DNA of 20,938 bases from Phoronis australis (taxonomy: Eukaryota; Phoronida; Phoronidae): assembly GCA_002633005.1 (NCBI GenBank), contig NMRA01000133.1, positions 262,228-283,165 of the forward strand, read 5' to 3'. Position 1 is the first letter of the stretch; the number at the start of each line of letters is the position of its first letter. The notes below the pieces were generated by a model. It saw nothing but the letters and a program-made list of their open reading frames with translations, did not search any database and was not told the DNA's origin. The translations under genes and the position numbers were made by a program. Below are positions 10,101 through 18,822 of this stretch, piece by piece.

Positions 10101-13100
10101 AGCGGGCGCTGACCTAACGGCCATATGGGATAATTCCCAGGGAGTTTCATTGACGTTGGACCTCGTCTTCAGGAATCAAATAAAAATTTGGCAGTTTGTA
10201 GTCAATGTGGGAAGGGGCGTGGCCTCTAGAGTAATTGACATTTATTGCATACAGTAGTTTAGTGTTAGCGCTAAGCTTTTTAGTCATTCTGCCTTTAAAT
10301 CTCCGATGCAAATATTACTTGCTACAAGCTGATGTGATTGGACGGCATAACTATGAAATTCCATTCCACAAGCCAAGATTTTTTTTTGCGAGTGTCTTTC
10401 TAGTATTATATGTTTTTATATGTAATGCATATGTACATTTACATATACATACATGTATGCAGTCATTCATAGCAAACAAAAACAGTTCATATATCAGACT
10501 GTCGCGATATTAAAATACCATTTAAAATAACATTGTCGCTGATACAGCTTTGTCCCTCAAACCCTTTGCAATATAAATAAGTCAGACTTTGAATGACAAG
10601 ATTCAACATGTGATGAAACAAGACGGTGAAGTTTTGCTTACAAGGTTTAGAATATAAATGTTGTTATATGTATTTTCTTGATGTCCTGGTGTGCAATAAG
10701 TAATGCCTGATGTTCATTTTCAATAGTTTATCTCAACTAGAATAATATTTACACAATCGCCCCTGGCTTGGTAATGCCAACACATCTTCCCTCTTCTGTC
10801 TGAAGATGTGGCAAAAACATCACCAGTGATGAGTACTGTCCTGAGACTTTTATGTTTGACACATTCAGATTTACATGGAGAGGGTGTTACTTCCAGTATT
10901 TTGACCTATCAAGTGGTCTCAGGTGAAGTAATCTATTTGTCACTCTTTCTAATAGAAGTCTAAAAAATAAGGTCGCAGTGCCTTTTTGGCATGGAACTGA
11001 TTTTTTTGTGTAATAAGGTCAAGACCAGCATGCATTGGAGGTCGTGACCTTTTATTATTTGCTGTTTGAAACTTGTTGGATTTTAAAGATGTTGAGGGAT
11101 TTTTCTTATGTTTGTGTTCAATGTTATTGTGATTATGATAGAAATTATACCAATTAACGTTTTTTCTTTTAAAACAATTTTTTATTTTTTCATAGTGCCT
11201 TGATCATCTTTATGATGCGTTTTGTAAACAAGAAATTATTGCTCGTACTTGCTTTAAATACTATATGTTTACTGTTGCTAATGGCATCGCAGATGTAACT
11301 GGATTGACAAGAGCGTAGTTGATAAGGAGGTTGCGGCCGGGTTCAAATACTGCTGAATGTTACATTTCTCATTTCCTGCCAAGTCGATATCTCAGAAGTA
11401 ATTGTGGTTATAGCCACGTAACTATTCATGCTTCAGGCTTCAATCCCATTTCTTACAACAATCTGACAACAGATGGCACTGCTGCTCTATTCTACTTGTG
11501 CCTACACACTGGGGCTATACCGGGTTACACAGCGATAGAACTCTCCTTTGTTCGAAAGTAAGAAAGGGTGGGTTGTTTTCAGGGGCCTAGTTATGGAATG
11601 TCAGGCATATTTTCACAGGTCATGTCGGAGACTGGCGAGACGTGTGGCTGTGGAAATATTCCACTAACTATTAACCCTACAAACTTGCTTTATCCACTCG
11701 CTACAATTTTTCTTGTCTTTGATTGGTGTCGGGAAGACGAAGAACTAATCATCATGCAACTATAGATATTTGTCAAGTTTATTCAAATTTCTTCCCCCGG
11801 AGTTGCATGAAGCAACACAACAGTAATATTTCATTGCCATTGGAAGGAGGAATGGAGCCGGGGGGGGGGGGGGGGGGGAAANGGGGGGGGGAAATACTTG
11901 TAGAGCATATGACAACAACAAACAGCATGTGCAATGGTAAAACTACTGCTGGCCTAGAGTGAAGAATGACTAATGTTTTAATGTAAATAGTAACCAGCTT
12001 GTCAGCAGTGACATGTGCCACCTTCCTGAAGCATCAGTGGGCGCAGGATGGTGGGAATTTTTGGGACATGTTAGGCACACCTTATTATACATGATAACAC
12101 ATGCTCAGTACCAAGCCATAAACTGTGCTCAGATTATCTGGACAGGGTAACTGATTTTTGATGAGATGAATATATTAAGACGTATTTGTATGTTCCTAAT
12201 TATGCTAATGTATTGCACAAACTAAATGACAGTGCTATTTGAACATCATCTACACTAAACAAAGTGGAGTTGTCTTCATTGACATCTCGTGAATGTGAAA
12301 ACAAAAAATTCCACCAATAGGCGACCTTTCCACTAATGACGTACCGTGGGGGCTCTCATAACCCCCATCATGCAGTGTATTCCCCAACACTACGTCGCGA
12401 TACTTACTGGACACGAATGAGAGATTTACGGTGGATTATTTTCGACACAAGACTCGTTCTTAAAAACACTTGGCAATTTTCAAGCTGCTTTATATTCACA
12501 TTGCCGTCATATCTTGTGTTTCTAACTAATTTGACCAAGCAATCACAGTGACAAGGAATTAGCGTGCAAGTTATACTTAAATAAAGCTCTACGCGCAACT
12601 TTTCCATACATGTGTGGTAGCACCAGAAACGTCCGAAATCCAAAATGTCACAAGTGTGAAATAAGGTTTGGCACGATTTTTCTCAATCAACTGAAAAAAA
12701 CCATGTCCAAGATCACCTCGATTTCAGAGTAAAAAGTTGTGCCCCTTCTATTGAAAACGGCTACCTGCTACTGTAGTCAGCAGGATGTACTAAATCAGAT
12801 ACACCTCTTTAGTGAAGTCTGTGCATATTGCCATTGTGGGCAGATCTCGCACCTTCACTTTAACGCTTTGGGATTTACATCCACCTGTACTGGTTGTGGA
12901 AAGGTTGGTAAATTCTGCAAAATGGAAGTAGGGTAAAATGTTACCAATTTTGTACCCAGTGCGGTAGATAACGAAATATTTTATCTTATTTTTTACTTCA
13001 AGAGAAGAGGTACCATGTTTTTAGAAACTATAGGCTTTTAAAAGCCTTTGAAAAACAAAAAAGCTCCATTTTAGCAATTATTTTCGAAAATGGTAGGATT

Positions 13101-16100
13101 TTGAGCTATTTACTATAGCTGTGTGGTATGTTGAGGCGTGCCTCATTGATTGGTAGTGTGTGAAAATATGTGCATGGAATTTTCAACCGAGGAAATTATT
13201 TATTAGTTGTTGGAGGAATAGATAGCCAAGTCTCCTTTGTGTTGGTGTTATCTTGAATGTTGTAGCATTTTTATTACGGTATACTGCTGTTGGTTGCTAA
13301 GCTGCCCGATAAGTCTTACTCATCGCATGGTATTATACTGAACATATTTGTACTATTTTGTGCACTTCTAGAATTCCATCTTGCCCTTCAGTATCGTCTT
13401 TTGCCCGCTTCGACTTCCATCAACATTTAATTGCATGTGTACTTAAACAGTCAAATACTATTTATTCAGTTATTTCAGTAATGGTTTTTTATGAAAATTT
13501 TGTTAAAAGGCATCTAAGCACACTGAAGTTTACTTCTAGCCATAATAGTTTACTAAAAAGGGCATACGACTCAAAATGAGACAGCCACGTATTTCAGATA
13601 CAGTCTGCTTTGATTGACAGCAAATTATATTGGAAGCTTTTTGAAATAATTTTCACTAAAATCTAGTAGAATAAATGGAATTTTTTTCTGGAAATTTGTG
13701 AATAGTATTTGACCTCTTTTAGTGCTGAGGAGAGTCCAAGCCCACAATGTACTGCCATCATTTGAAACATTCTGTCTTTCAGCTGTTTGTAGTGTATTAC
13801 GGTACCTACTGTTTTGTTACAGTGGTTCAAACATGTTCATGAAGATGAAATGTATTCCACTGACAACAACTATTGTGTCCAGTATCACCAATAATTTGTT
13901 GTTTTAAATGCATTTTGGGAATGTTTGCTCATTTAGATTATGTTTTTAAGTGGCCTTTCATGGCATTTTTGGTTAGTTTACTTGGTCTTCTTATAAAAGG
14001 TATTTTGAACCTGTGCAGTCTGCTGCTGTAAAAATTAAATTCATGAATTAGATTGTCAAACTTAGTCAGAAATTGAGAAAGTTCCGAAAACGTCAACCAA
14101 TATTAGGAGCTGTGTTCACTCACTTTTCAACAGTCCAGGACACTTGCAGATTTTCAGTCTTAACTGTTTTACAGCACTTTTCCTTTGACTCGAGCAATGA
14201 TGGTGAAAGTAGGTTGAAACTAAATACAACAGCGATTAAGCCAGTCATGCATACTACACTGTGAATACATAGGGTGATTGCTCACAGGGTCACACTTCTA
14301 GTTAAAAAATAGTTGACTTAAATATGCTAAATTGACCAAAAATTCCTTCAAAAATATTACATCTTTATCCTTATAAAGTGTGCAATGCATGTAAATGGTG
14401 GAATACAACAATGTAGTAAAACCAAAGTCTGTTCAAGCTGCTATTCTTAAGTTATCGTTCCGGTGAAAGTTGTTCTAGTTATTTTGTTGGAGCACCAACT
14501 GAAGTGGGTTTCCTAGCTTTAACTTTGTGTTACATGTCATTTCTGTGTCACTTCTTTACAGAAGGGTATTGGTAACAAGAAAGGGGAAATTGAACTGCAC
14601 ACTGTTCATGCCATAGAGTACGTGGAGAGTGACGGTCTTGGAGGGAGAGACAATGGATTTCAGGTAAATGGGAACAGTGTCAAATATCCGTAAGAATCTC
14701 CGTGGATGAAACCGAGGCTGAGTTTTGATCGATGACGACACCTTCCCGTTTTTGGATCCTTTCAGTGTATTCTATTGGCCATTTTTTATTATACAAATAA
14801 ATACCCCTAGAAGCACACTGTTTGTAGTGCATTCATTTCAATGCTCCACATTGCTCTTGTTAAATTTGTCAAGGAGCTAACACATGATTACCAATGTAAA
14901 TGTATACCTCTGCTTTTGTGCAATGCAATTTAAAGTGAACAAATATGAAGTCAGGACATTGGAAAGTACTGTACAGTTTTTTTCCTGATTTCGGCCTATG
15001 TGTGGATAAACACCCCTCTTAAATTTTCACTCTTAAATGCCCTTTTAATACTTAAAGTCAATTTCTGGTTGTTAAATTAAGCATAAAAGTCAAAAATACT
15101 TTCAGCTGACTTTTCTCTCATTTATTAAGTGGGGTTAATATTTTGAGACCGTTATATTGCAGGTTGTGTACTCAGACGACTATTATATACTCTACGTAAT
15201 TGCCCAGTCGGACAAGTCACGCCAGGAATGGGTGAATTTATTACGTGACAGTAAGTCCTTTTCAACCAGTTGAGGAAGTAAATACTTGTAGTCCAGAAAT
15301 TATATTAAAGGCGTTTTGTTGATAGTGACAGCGTCTCAACAGAATCATCTGTTGAAAGGAGCCAATAAGAACACCTCAGTTAGAGGTCATTGAAATTCTC
15401 TGGAGAAGGGGTTTACACTACTTTTAATGTATGAAACAGGTCCCTTTAGTTATTTCGTCATATCGTGAATAAGGTTTTTATATTAATTCTTCCATTGCCA
15501 ATTTTTTTAGAATTGCATTTCCTAGTATCAACTGAATTAAATTAATATGTAGAACATTGAGTGCAACTACTAATGTTGTAAAATTGTTATTTGTTGATAG
15601 ATTTTGATGAAATTTTCATGGTATGATGCACACATTTTGTTTCACAATATTCTGAAATTATAGCATCATGCGTTGAGGCAGATATTTTTCTCCAAGGTTA
15701 ATGGGTAGGTGGGTGTTCTTTCAAACGAGTAGATCTTAATGTGGGTACGTGGGTGTTCTTTCAAACGAGCATATCTTAAGGTGGGTGTTTTTACAACAGC
15801 TTTTGAGATAACTTCAGTCCTTAAATTACTCAAATGTGTTCCTTATAGTCATATGTGACTATGTTTTGATAAGGGCGCAAGTCTACAAACCAACTCATGG
15901 GAGCTTGAACATCAATCTGATGTGCAAATACACCCTTGATAAGACAGCATGTCATCTTTCACGCGTTCAATTCTTTGAGAAATTTACCTAACCTTGTAAT
16001 TTTTTTAACACTCATGATTTTGAGTTTGATTTGAGATCGTGTTTTGGAACACTGTTTTAGCATATCTGTCCCCTTGTTTGGATACGGTGGTCTTTGATAG

Positions 16101-17294
16101 AGGGGCAAATACCATTAATTTTTAATTAATTTTTAATAGTAAGTATTTCTTGCCATTTACAGCCTGTCTTGCAAAAAATGCCCCGTTCATTGAAAAGTAC
16201 CACCCCGGGGTGTGGCGAAGGGGCAAGTTTAGCTGTTGTGAGCAGACAAGTCGGATGGGTATTGGATGCAAGGCCACGTATAACCAACCACGAATACCAC
16301 GCAAACCAAAAGGTACTCAAACACTTTCTGTTGTCTGTTTGATGTCTTTCTGCCTCAGTCTGTGCTATAGTCGGATATAACGTGCCCGTATTTTGAGAAC
16401 CAGTTTGATGCCAGCTATTCATTGAGTGGAGAAAACTGGTTCTCTAAATTCAGACCGTTACCTCAGTCTGTATGCTGTTAGTGTAGTACATACCCCTGTT
16501 TATGTCCTAGTTGCTGAGGAATTGTCATGTTTCAACAAAAATTTGTTTCTTAAGACAAAACAATTTCTGTGTGAACCGACTATGTAAGTGAACAGAACTG
16601 TATTTTGAAGCTTCACGAAGCATGGTGCATTTATCCATTGCTTGTTACCTGTTCATTGACAGTTTAAGTAATTCTCAAAATTAAGATGGCTGTCTGGGGA
16701 TTTCATTCACAGTATTTGTACGCCCTCACCTGACATCAAAATTGATATATGCTCAGGACAGCCATTTGATTGCCCTTAACTCTATTCATTCGGAATTGTG
16801 ATCGTATGAGGCTCAGTGTTATTTGGTTTCCATGAACACACATTTCTCACAGGCAATACTTCTTATCTGTTTTAAATACACTTGAGATAACCAAGTTTTT
16901 TTTGTTAGAGAGAATGGTGGTTTTTGAGAAATTGGTTCATGAAAGAGAAATATTGACTGCTATTGTTAATAATTTGTAATTACTACACAACTAATTAATG
17001 CCATTTTTGGACTAATCTATTTTTGTATCTCTTGCCTTCTATGGATTAACTGACTTCCTATTTGAAAACTTCATGTTTCACTTAAGATGCATTAAGAGTT
17101 AGGAATGCGAAACGACATGTTTCACCATACATTTCTGTACTCGTAGTTTATTTTGACATTACTTTTGCCAAAGACTGTCATTAAGATATGTACGTTGTTT
17201 TGTTTCAGGTGACAACTACTCGTATGCACACTCGGATAAGTTTATTAAACCTCCTAATACTCCCCTGCCCCCCACACCCAATGAGGCGCAAGAG
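7051..17294 (+). CDS. Tec/Btk-family non-receptor tyrosine kinase, N-terminal part (five joined exons, 3' end outside window)
   Basis: Join of 7051-7194, 14562-14663, 15163-15250, 16163-16312 and 17209-17294: 570 nt, 190 codons, no stop, every junction GT/AG and in phase. Residues about 9-112 form a PH domain. It starts with basic VKRAQMK, then NYKTRWFVLT, where Arg31 matches the phosphoinositide-binding Arg28 of human BTK, and ends with the invariant Trp105 in RQEWVNLL. Residues 113-150 are the Btk-type zinc motif with His125, Cys136, Cys137 and Cys147, spaced H-x10-CC-x9-C as in BTK. Residues 176-185 (PPNTPLPPTP) are the proline-rich Tec-homology part, comparable to the BTK PLPPTP motif that can bind SH3 domains. 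Family members are recruited to membranes by PIP3, phosphorylated by Src-family kinases, and signal to phospholipase C gamma. SH3, SH2 and kinase domains are not visible here. Family assignment is firm. Orthology to one vertebrate paralogue (BTK, TEC, ITK, BMX, TXK) cannot be decided, so no symbol is given. Confidence 0.92.
7531..7541. repeat. G11 homopolymer
   Basis: CCC followed by eleven G within intron 1. Its length is likely to vary and be error-prone in sequencing. No function is inferred. Confidence 0.9.
8864..8941. repeat. Imperfect fold-back, about 78 bp
   Basis: AACATTTAGG (8864-8873) is matched exactly by CCTAAATGTT (8932-8941). An inner ACCCT and AGGGT pair can extend the hairpin. 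The ATTTAGGA word also occurs near 2371 and 2991, hinting at a dispersed family. It may be a decayed MITE. No target duplication was seen. Confidence 0.4.
11309..11352 (+). repeat. Possible tRNA-derived SINE fragment
   Basis: GAGCGTAGTTGATAAGGAGG resembles an A box with D arm, and 30 nt later GGCCGGGTTCAAATAC resembles a B box with T loop. The T stem is eroded and no complete cloverleaf forms, so this is at most the polymerase III promoter part of an old SINE lying in intron 1. Confidence 0.3.
11860..11891. repeat. Interrupted poly-G tract with ambiguous base
   Basis: G19 (11860-11878), then AAA, an N at 11882, then G9 (11883-11891). The N and the runs mark a place where the sequence is uncertain. 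Open frames crossing it on both strands, with runs of Gly or Pro, are artefacts. Confidence 0.85.
14562..14663 (+). CDS. Tec-family exon 2 (PH domain, middle)
   Basis: 34 codons, residues 49-82, phase 0 at both ends: acceptor CTTCTTTACAG at 14551-14561, donor CAG|GTAAAT. It encodes KGIGNKKGEIELHTVHAIEY and ends GRDNGFQ. This is the PH beta3/beta4 region followed by the loop before the conserved F-Q-V strand, as in BTK-type PH domains. The overlapping antisense frame (14556-14741) is a shadow. Confidence 0.9.
14664..15162 (+). other. Intron 2
   Basis: 499 bp, starting GTAAAT and ending TTATATTGCAG. AT-rich, with no additional feature recognised. Confidence 0.8.
15163..15250 (+). CDS. Tec-family exon 3 (PH domain, C-terminal strands and helix)
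   Basis: 88 nt, phase 0 at the start and phase 1 at the end (GAC A|GTAAGT). It encodes VVYSDDYYILYVIAQS and DKSRQEWVNLLRD. The Trp105 in QEWVNLL is the near-invariant PH-domain helix tryptophan (Trp124 in BTK). The split codon A|CC gives Thr112 across the junction. Confidence 0.92.
15251..16162 (+). other. Intron 3
   Basis: 912 bp, starting GTAAGT and ending TTGCCATTTACAG. It contains the 40-bp tandem duplication at 15703-15782. Nothing else recognised. Confidence 0.8.
15703..15792. repeat. 40-bp tandem repeat, two full copies plus a stub
   Basis: Units 15703-15742 and 15743-15782 share GGGTRSGTGGGTGTTCTTTC and CAAACGAG, and end ATCTTAAKGT. They differ at only a few bases, which suggests a fairly recent duplication. 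A third start, GGGTGTTTTT, follows at 15783. It lies in intron 3 and has no coding role. Confidence 0.85.
16163..16312 (+). CDS. Tec-family exon 4 (Btk zinc motif)
   Basis: 150 nt, phase 1 in and out. It carries the whole Btk motif: EKYHPGVW with His125, FSCCEQTSRMGIGC with Cys136, Cys137 and Cys147, then RIPRKPKG. The four ligands bind one zinc ion and pack the motif against the PH domain. The motif is diagnostic for Tec kinases and a few RasGAPs. The proline-rich PLPPTP exon that follows favours a Tec kinase. Antisense frames over this exon (16122-16422) are shadows. Confidence 0.95.
16313..17208 (+). other. Intron 4
   Basis: 896 bp, starting GTACTC and ending TTGTTTCAG. Its first 150 bp contain fold-back copy B (16378-16460). 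The rest is AT-rich without recognised features. Confidence 0.8.
16378..16460 (-). repeat. 83-bp fold-back element, copy B
   Basis: This is the reverse-orientation relative of the element at 4781-4860. Read on the minus strand it shows the same order: AGAACCAGTTTTCTCCACT, a short centre, GGCATCAAACTGGTTCT, with TAAC and GTTA at the outer ends. The centre differs by a few inserted bases. It starts 65 bp after the exon 4 donor. Two copies with similar ends support a mobile origin. Confidence 0.7.
17209..17294 (+). CDS. Tec-family exon 5 (proline-rich Tec-homology segment)
   Basis: 86 nt, phase 1 at the start and phase 0 at the end (GAG|GTGAGT). It encodes DNYSYAHSDKFIKPPNTP, then LPPTPNEAQE. 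PLPPTP at residues 180-185 matches the proline-rich part of the Tec-homology region in BTK and TEC, which can engage SH3 domains within or between molecules. The next expected coding element is the SH3 domain, which is not visible before the window ends. Confidence 0.88.
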
Positions 17295-17405
17295 GTGAGT
17301 AACTCTTGGCTGACGGCCATTTTGGAATTGTTTGCAGCCATTCCCTGAGGCCAACATCTTGTGAGTTCACACAAGATCACGTCAGTGCATGGCCTTATCT
17401 ACGGT

Positions 17406-17539
17406 AGTTCTCCACTTATTTTGCACGCAATATGGCCGACAAGTAAAATTGTATTCTTTCAAATTTGTCCGTGAAAGGAGACAAAGAATATTAAGCAATC
17501 ATTTTGTCCAAAATTTTTCGTGTGAAATAAGTGGAGACT
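17406..17539. repeat. Dispersed inverted-repeat element
   Basis: AGTTCTCCACTTATTT at 17406-17421 is matched in reverse complement by AAATAAGTGGAGACT ending at 17539, one base short. AGTTCTCCACTTATTTTG also occurs exactly at 5230-5247. The following CAATATGGCCGACAAG segment resembles CAATATGGCTGACAAA near 19332. This looks like an old small mobile element with several relatives in the window. Confidence 0.45.
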
Positions 17540-17819
17540 TTCGTAACTGCAACTCGTGTTTAGTAGTGAGGAGCAGACAGCACTTCTAGATTCTGATAGC
17601 AAAATGGCTGCTGCTGAAAAGTGATTTTATTGCTACAGCAGCATTGAATTATGGGTATAAATGGCTTATAAGCGCACATGCTCAATATTTCTGTTGTCCA
17701 AGTGGGGCTTTGCCAATGTTAGTATTCTATGAATGACTCTCCTCAAGGTTATGTTCATTACAACTTCATGTGTGTCACTGACAATAAATGATGGATGGAG
17801 ATTGTAATAAAGACGACGT

Positions 17820-18480
17820 GTGTCTGACTGATTCAACTACCTCTCTGCTCCCTAGTGGCAATTTTAGTTGTTCACGTTTGTCTCTTATCTTTTGAGTTCT
17901 TCATGGATTTTCATGAAATTTAGCATATAGGTTTCTGTTAAGGAGATGATGTTTTTTGTGACTATGGCTGCAGCTTCTGATTTCTTTGCATGATTTTTGT
18001 GAACTTTTAAAGATGTTTTCCTACAGATGTGATAATGGCTGCCCATGACCTTTTGGATGGCTCCGACAACCATATTGCCTCTCCAGTAGCAATTTTGCTG
18101 TTTACCTTGATGTTTTTCTTGAACATTGGCAGAAAAATTTCTATTCTGAAGATGACGGCATCTTTTTGGATTTGACATATTCTGTGCCATGTCAATTATG
18201 TTTTAGCAGCTGTATCTATTAAACCCCTTGCAAGATCACAACTCGCAAGTCTATTCCTATTAACTTGACAATAGATGGATGGATTGGACCACCACTGTGC
18301 CTTCTAAGGGCAATTTGTTTTTTATGTTTGCACCTGTATCTTTGGAGTTCCTTGGTAAATTTTCATGAAAGTTGACAAGTTTTGTAATAGAGAGACCACA
18401 GTGTTTTCCCAATTTTGGACGAGTTTGATGTATTCTACGATGCTATTTGATGGCCATTTTTATGATACTGAAAACACAAT
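17820..18480 (+). repeat. Degenerate copies of a ~145-bp repeat family
   Basis: Recurring landmarks CCCTAGTGGCAATTTTAGTT, TTCATGGATTTTCATGAAAT and GATGACGGCATCTTTTTGGA occur in the same order as in the clean copies at 20640-20938. Weaker echoes of the AATTTT landmark lie near 18091, 18312 and 18453. Spacings of about 140 and 220-230 bp suggest an old, rearranged tandem array. Apparent open frames here (for example on the minus strand at 17885-18190) are not genes. Confidence 0.55.
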
Positions 18481-18738
18481 TAGGAGCACACCATTTGCAT
18501 TCCAGTCGTGGGTGCATTTTGTGAGTTCTTTCATTGGTTGATTAAATGAACAGCAGTTTGAGTTGTGGCCCAGTTATCCTGCTTGTGGAAAAGATTTCTG
18601 GGAGATGATCTATTGCATGTGTCCCGGGACCATGGATTTAATGCCCATTCATCCAGTCTGGAGAATCTTGTGCTGAGGACATAACATTGAACAATGCTCT
18701 GTTCAGTGGTGTATAATTAAGCAATTTTGTCTTGACAG

Positions 18739-18822
18739 GTCGTCCCGGGTACCCAGCATACTAACAGTACTTGGGACGGCGGAAATTCTCGAGCGCTTCA
18801 AGATTCCAATAAATGCTTCTGA
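18739..18822 (+). CDS. Candidate alternative terminal exon of the Tec-family gene
   Basis: A good acceptor (TTTTGTCTTGACAG, ending 18738) opens directly in the phase left by exon 5. The frame runs 27 codons (VVPGTQHTNSTWDGG, then NSRALQDSNKCF) to TGA at 18820-18822. Base composition is richer in G+C than the surrounding intron. AATAAA lies at 18808-18813, inside the last codons, with a T-rich tract some 20-30 bp further on. Splicing here would give a 217-residue protein with the PH domain, zinc motif and proline stretch but no SH3, SH2 or kinase domain. Alternatives are that the acceptor is unused, or that only a short internal exon ending at AACA|GTACTT is spliced in. The sequence has no match to known Tec linkers that I recognise. 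Confidence 0.35.
   Translation, partial: VVPGTQHTNSTWDGGNSRALQDSNKCF
18808..18813 (+). terminator. Canonical poly(A) signal AATAAA
   Basis: AATAAA sits 7-12 bases before the TGA of the candidate terminal exon. TTCACTAAAAGTTGTTCT follows at a distance suitable for cleavage and a GT/T-rich downstream element. Such hexamers are common by chance in AT-rich DNA. The link to the exon is what makes this one worth noting. Confidence 0.3.

Larger units (their letters stand above)
7195..14561 (+). other. Intron 1 of the coding region (7.4 kb)
   Basis: Begins GTACGT and ends CTTCTTTACAG. It holds a G11 run (7531-7541), an imperfect fold-back at 8864-8941, a possible SINE scar near 11309-11352, and two G runs flanking an N (11860-11891). 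No further exon is needed, because the flanking exons join in phase and keep PH-domain continuity. Open frames inside, for example on both strands around 9924-10257 and one at 12739-12936, show no recognisable domains. Such a long early intron is a usual place for enhancers, but I cannot point to one. Confidence 0.7.
17295..18738 (+). other. Intron 5 (or first part of a longer intron)
   Basis: Starts GTGAGT. If the candidate exon at 18739 is used, it ends TTTGTCTTGACAG. Otherwise the intron runs past the window edge. It holds an inverted-repeat patch near 17406-17539 and degenerate tandem repeat copies at about 17820-18480. Confidence 0.6.

Noticed and set aside
9924-10257. Overlapping open frames of 66 and 97 codons on opposite strands
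   Set aside because: No recognisable domain, no splice or start context, and both strands are open only because the patch is relatively GC-rich. It lies inside intron 1.
11723-12021. Open frames with Gly or Pro runs on both strands
   Set aside because: They cross the poly-G tract and the N at 11882, so they are artefacts of low-complexity sequence.
12739-12936. Cysteine-rich 65-codon frame (CAYCHCGQ, then CTGCGKVGKFC)
   Set aside because: Cysteine spacing does not match a zinc-finger family I know, there is no flanking splice pattern, and it lies within intron 1. Probably chance.
16122-16422. Two antisense open frames of 60 and 98 codons, plus a + frame reading beyond exon 4
   Set aside because: They overlap the Btk-motif exon, whose sense frame is diagnostic. 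The + frame beyond 16312 runs into the intron past a canonical donor.
17885-18190. 101-codon minus-strand frame
   Set aside because: It falls entirely within the degenerate 145-bp repeat copies.
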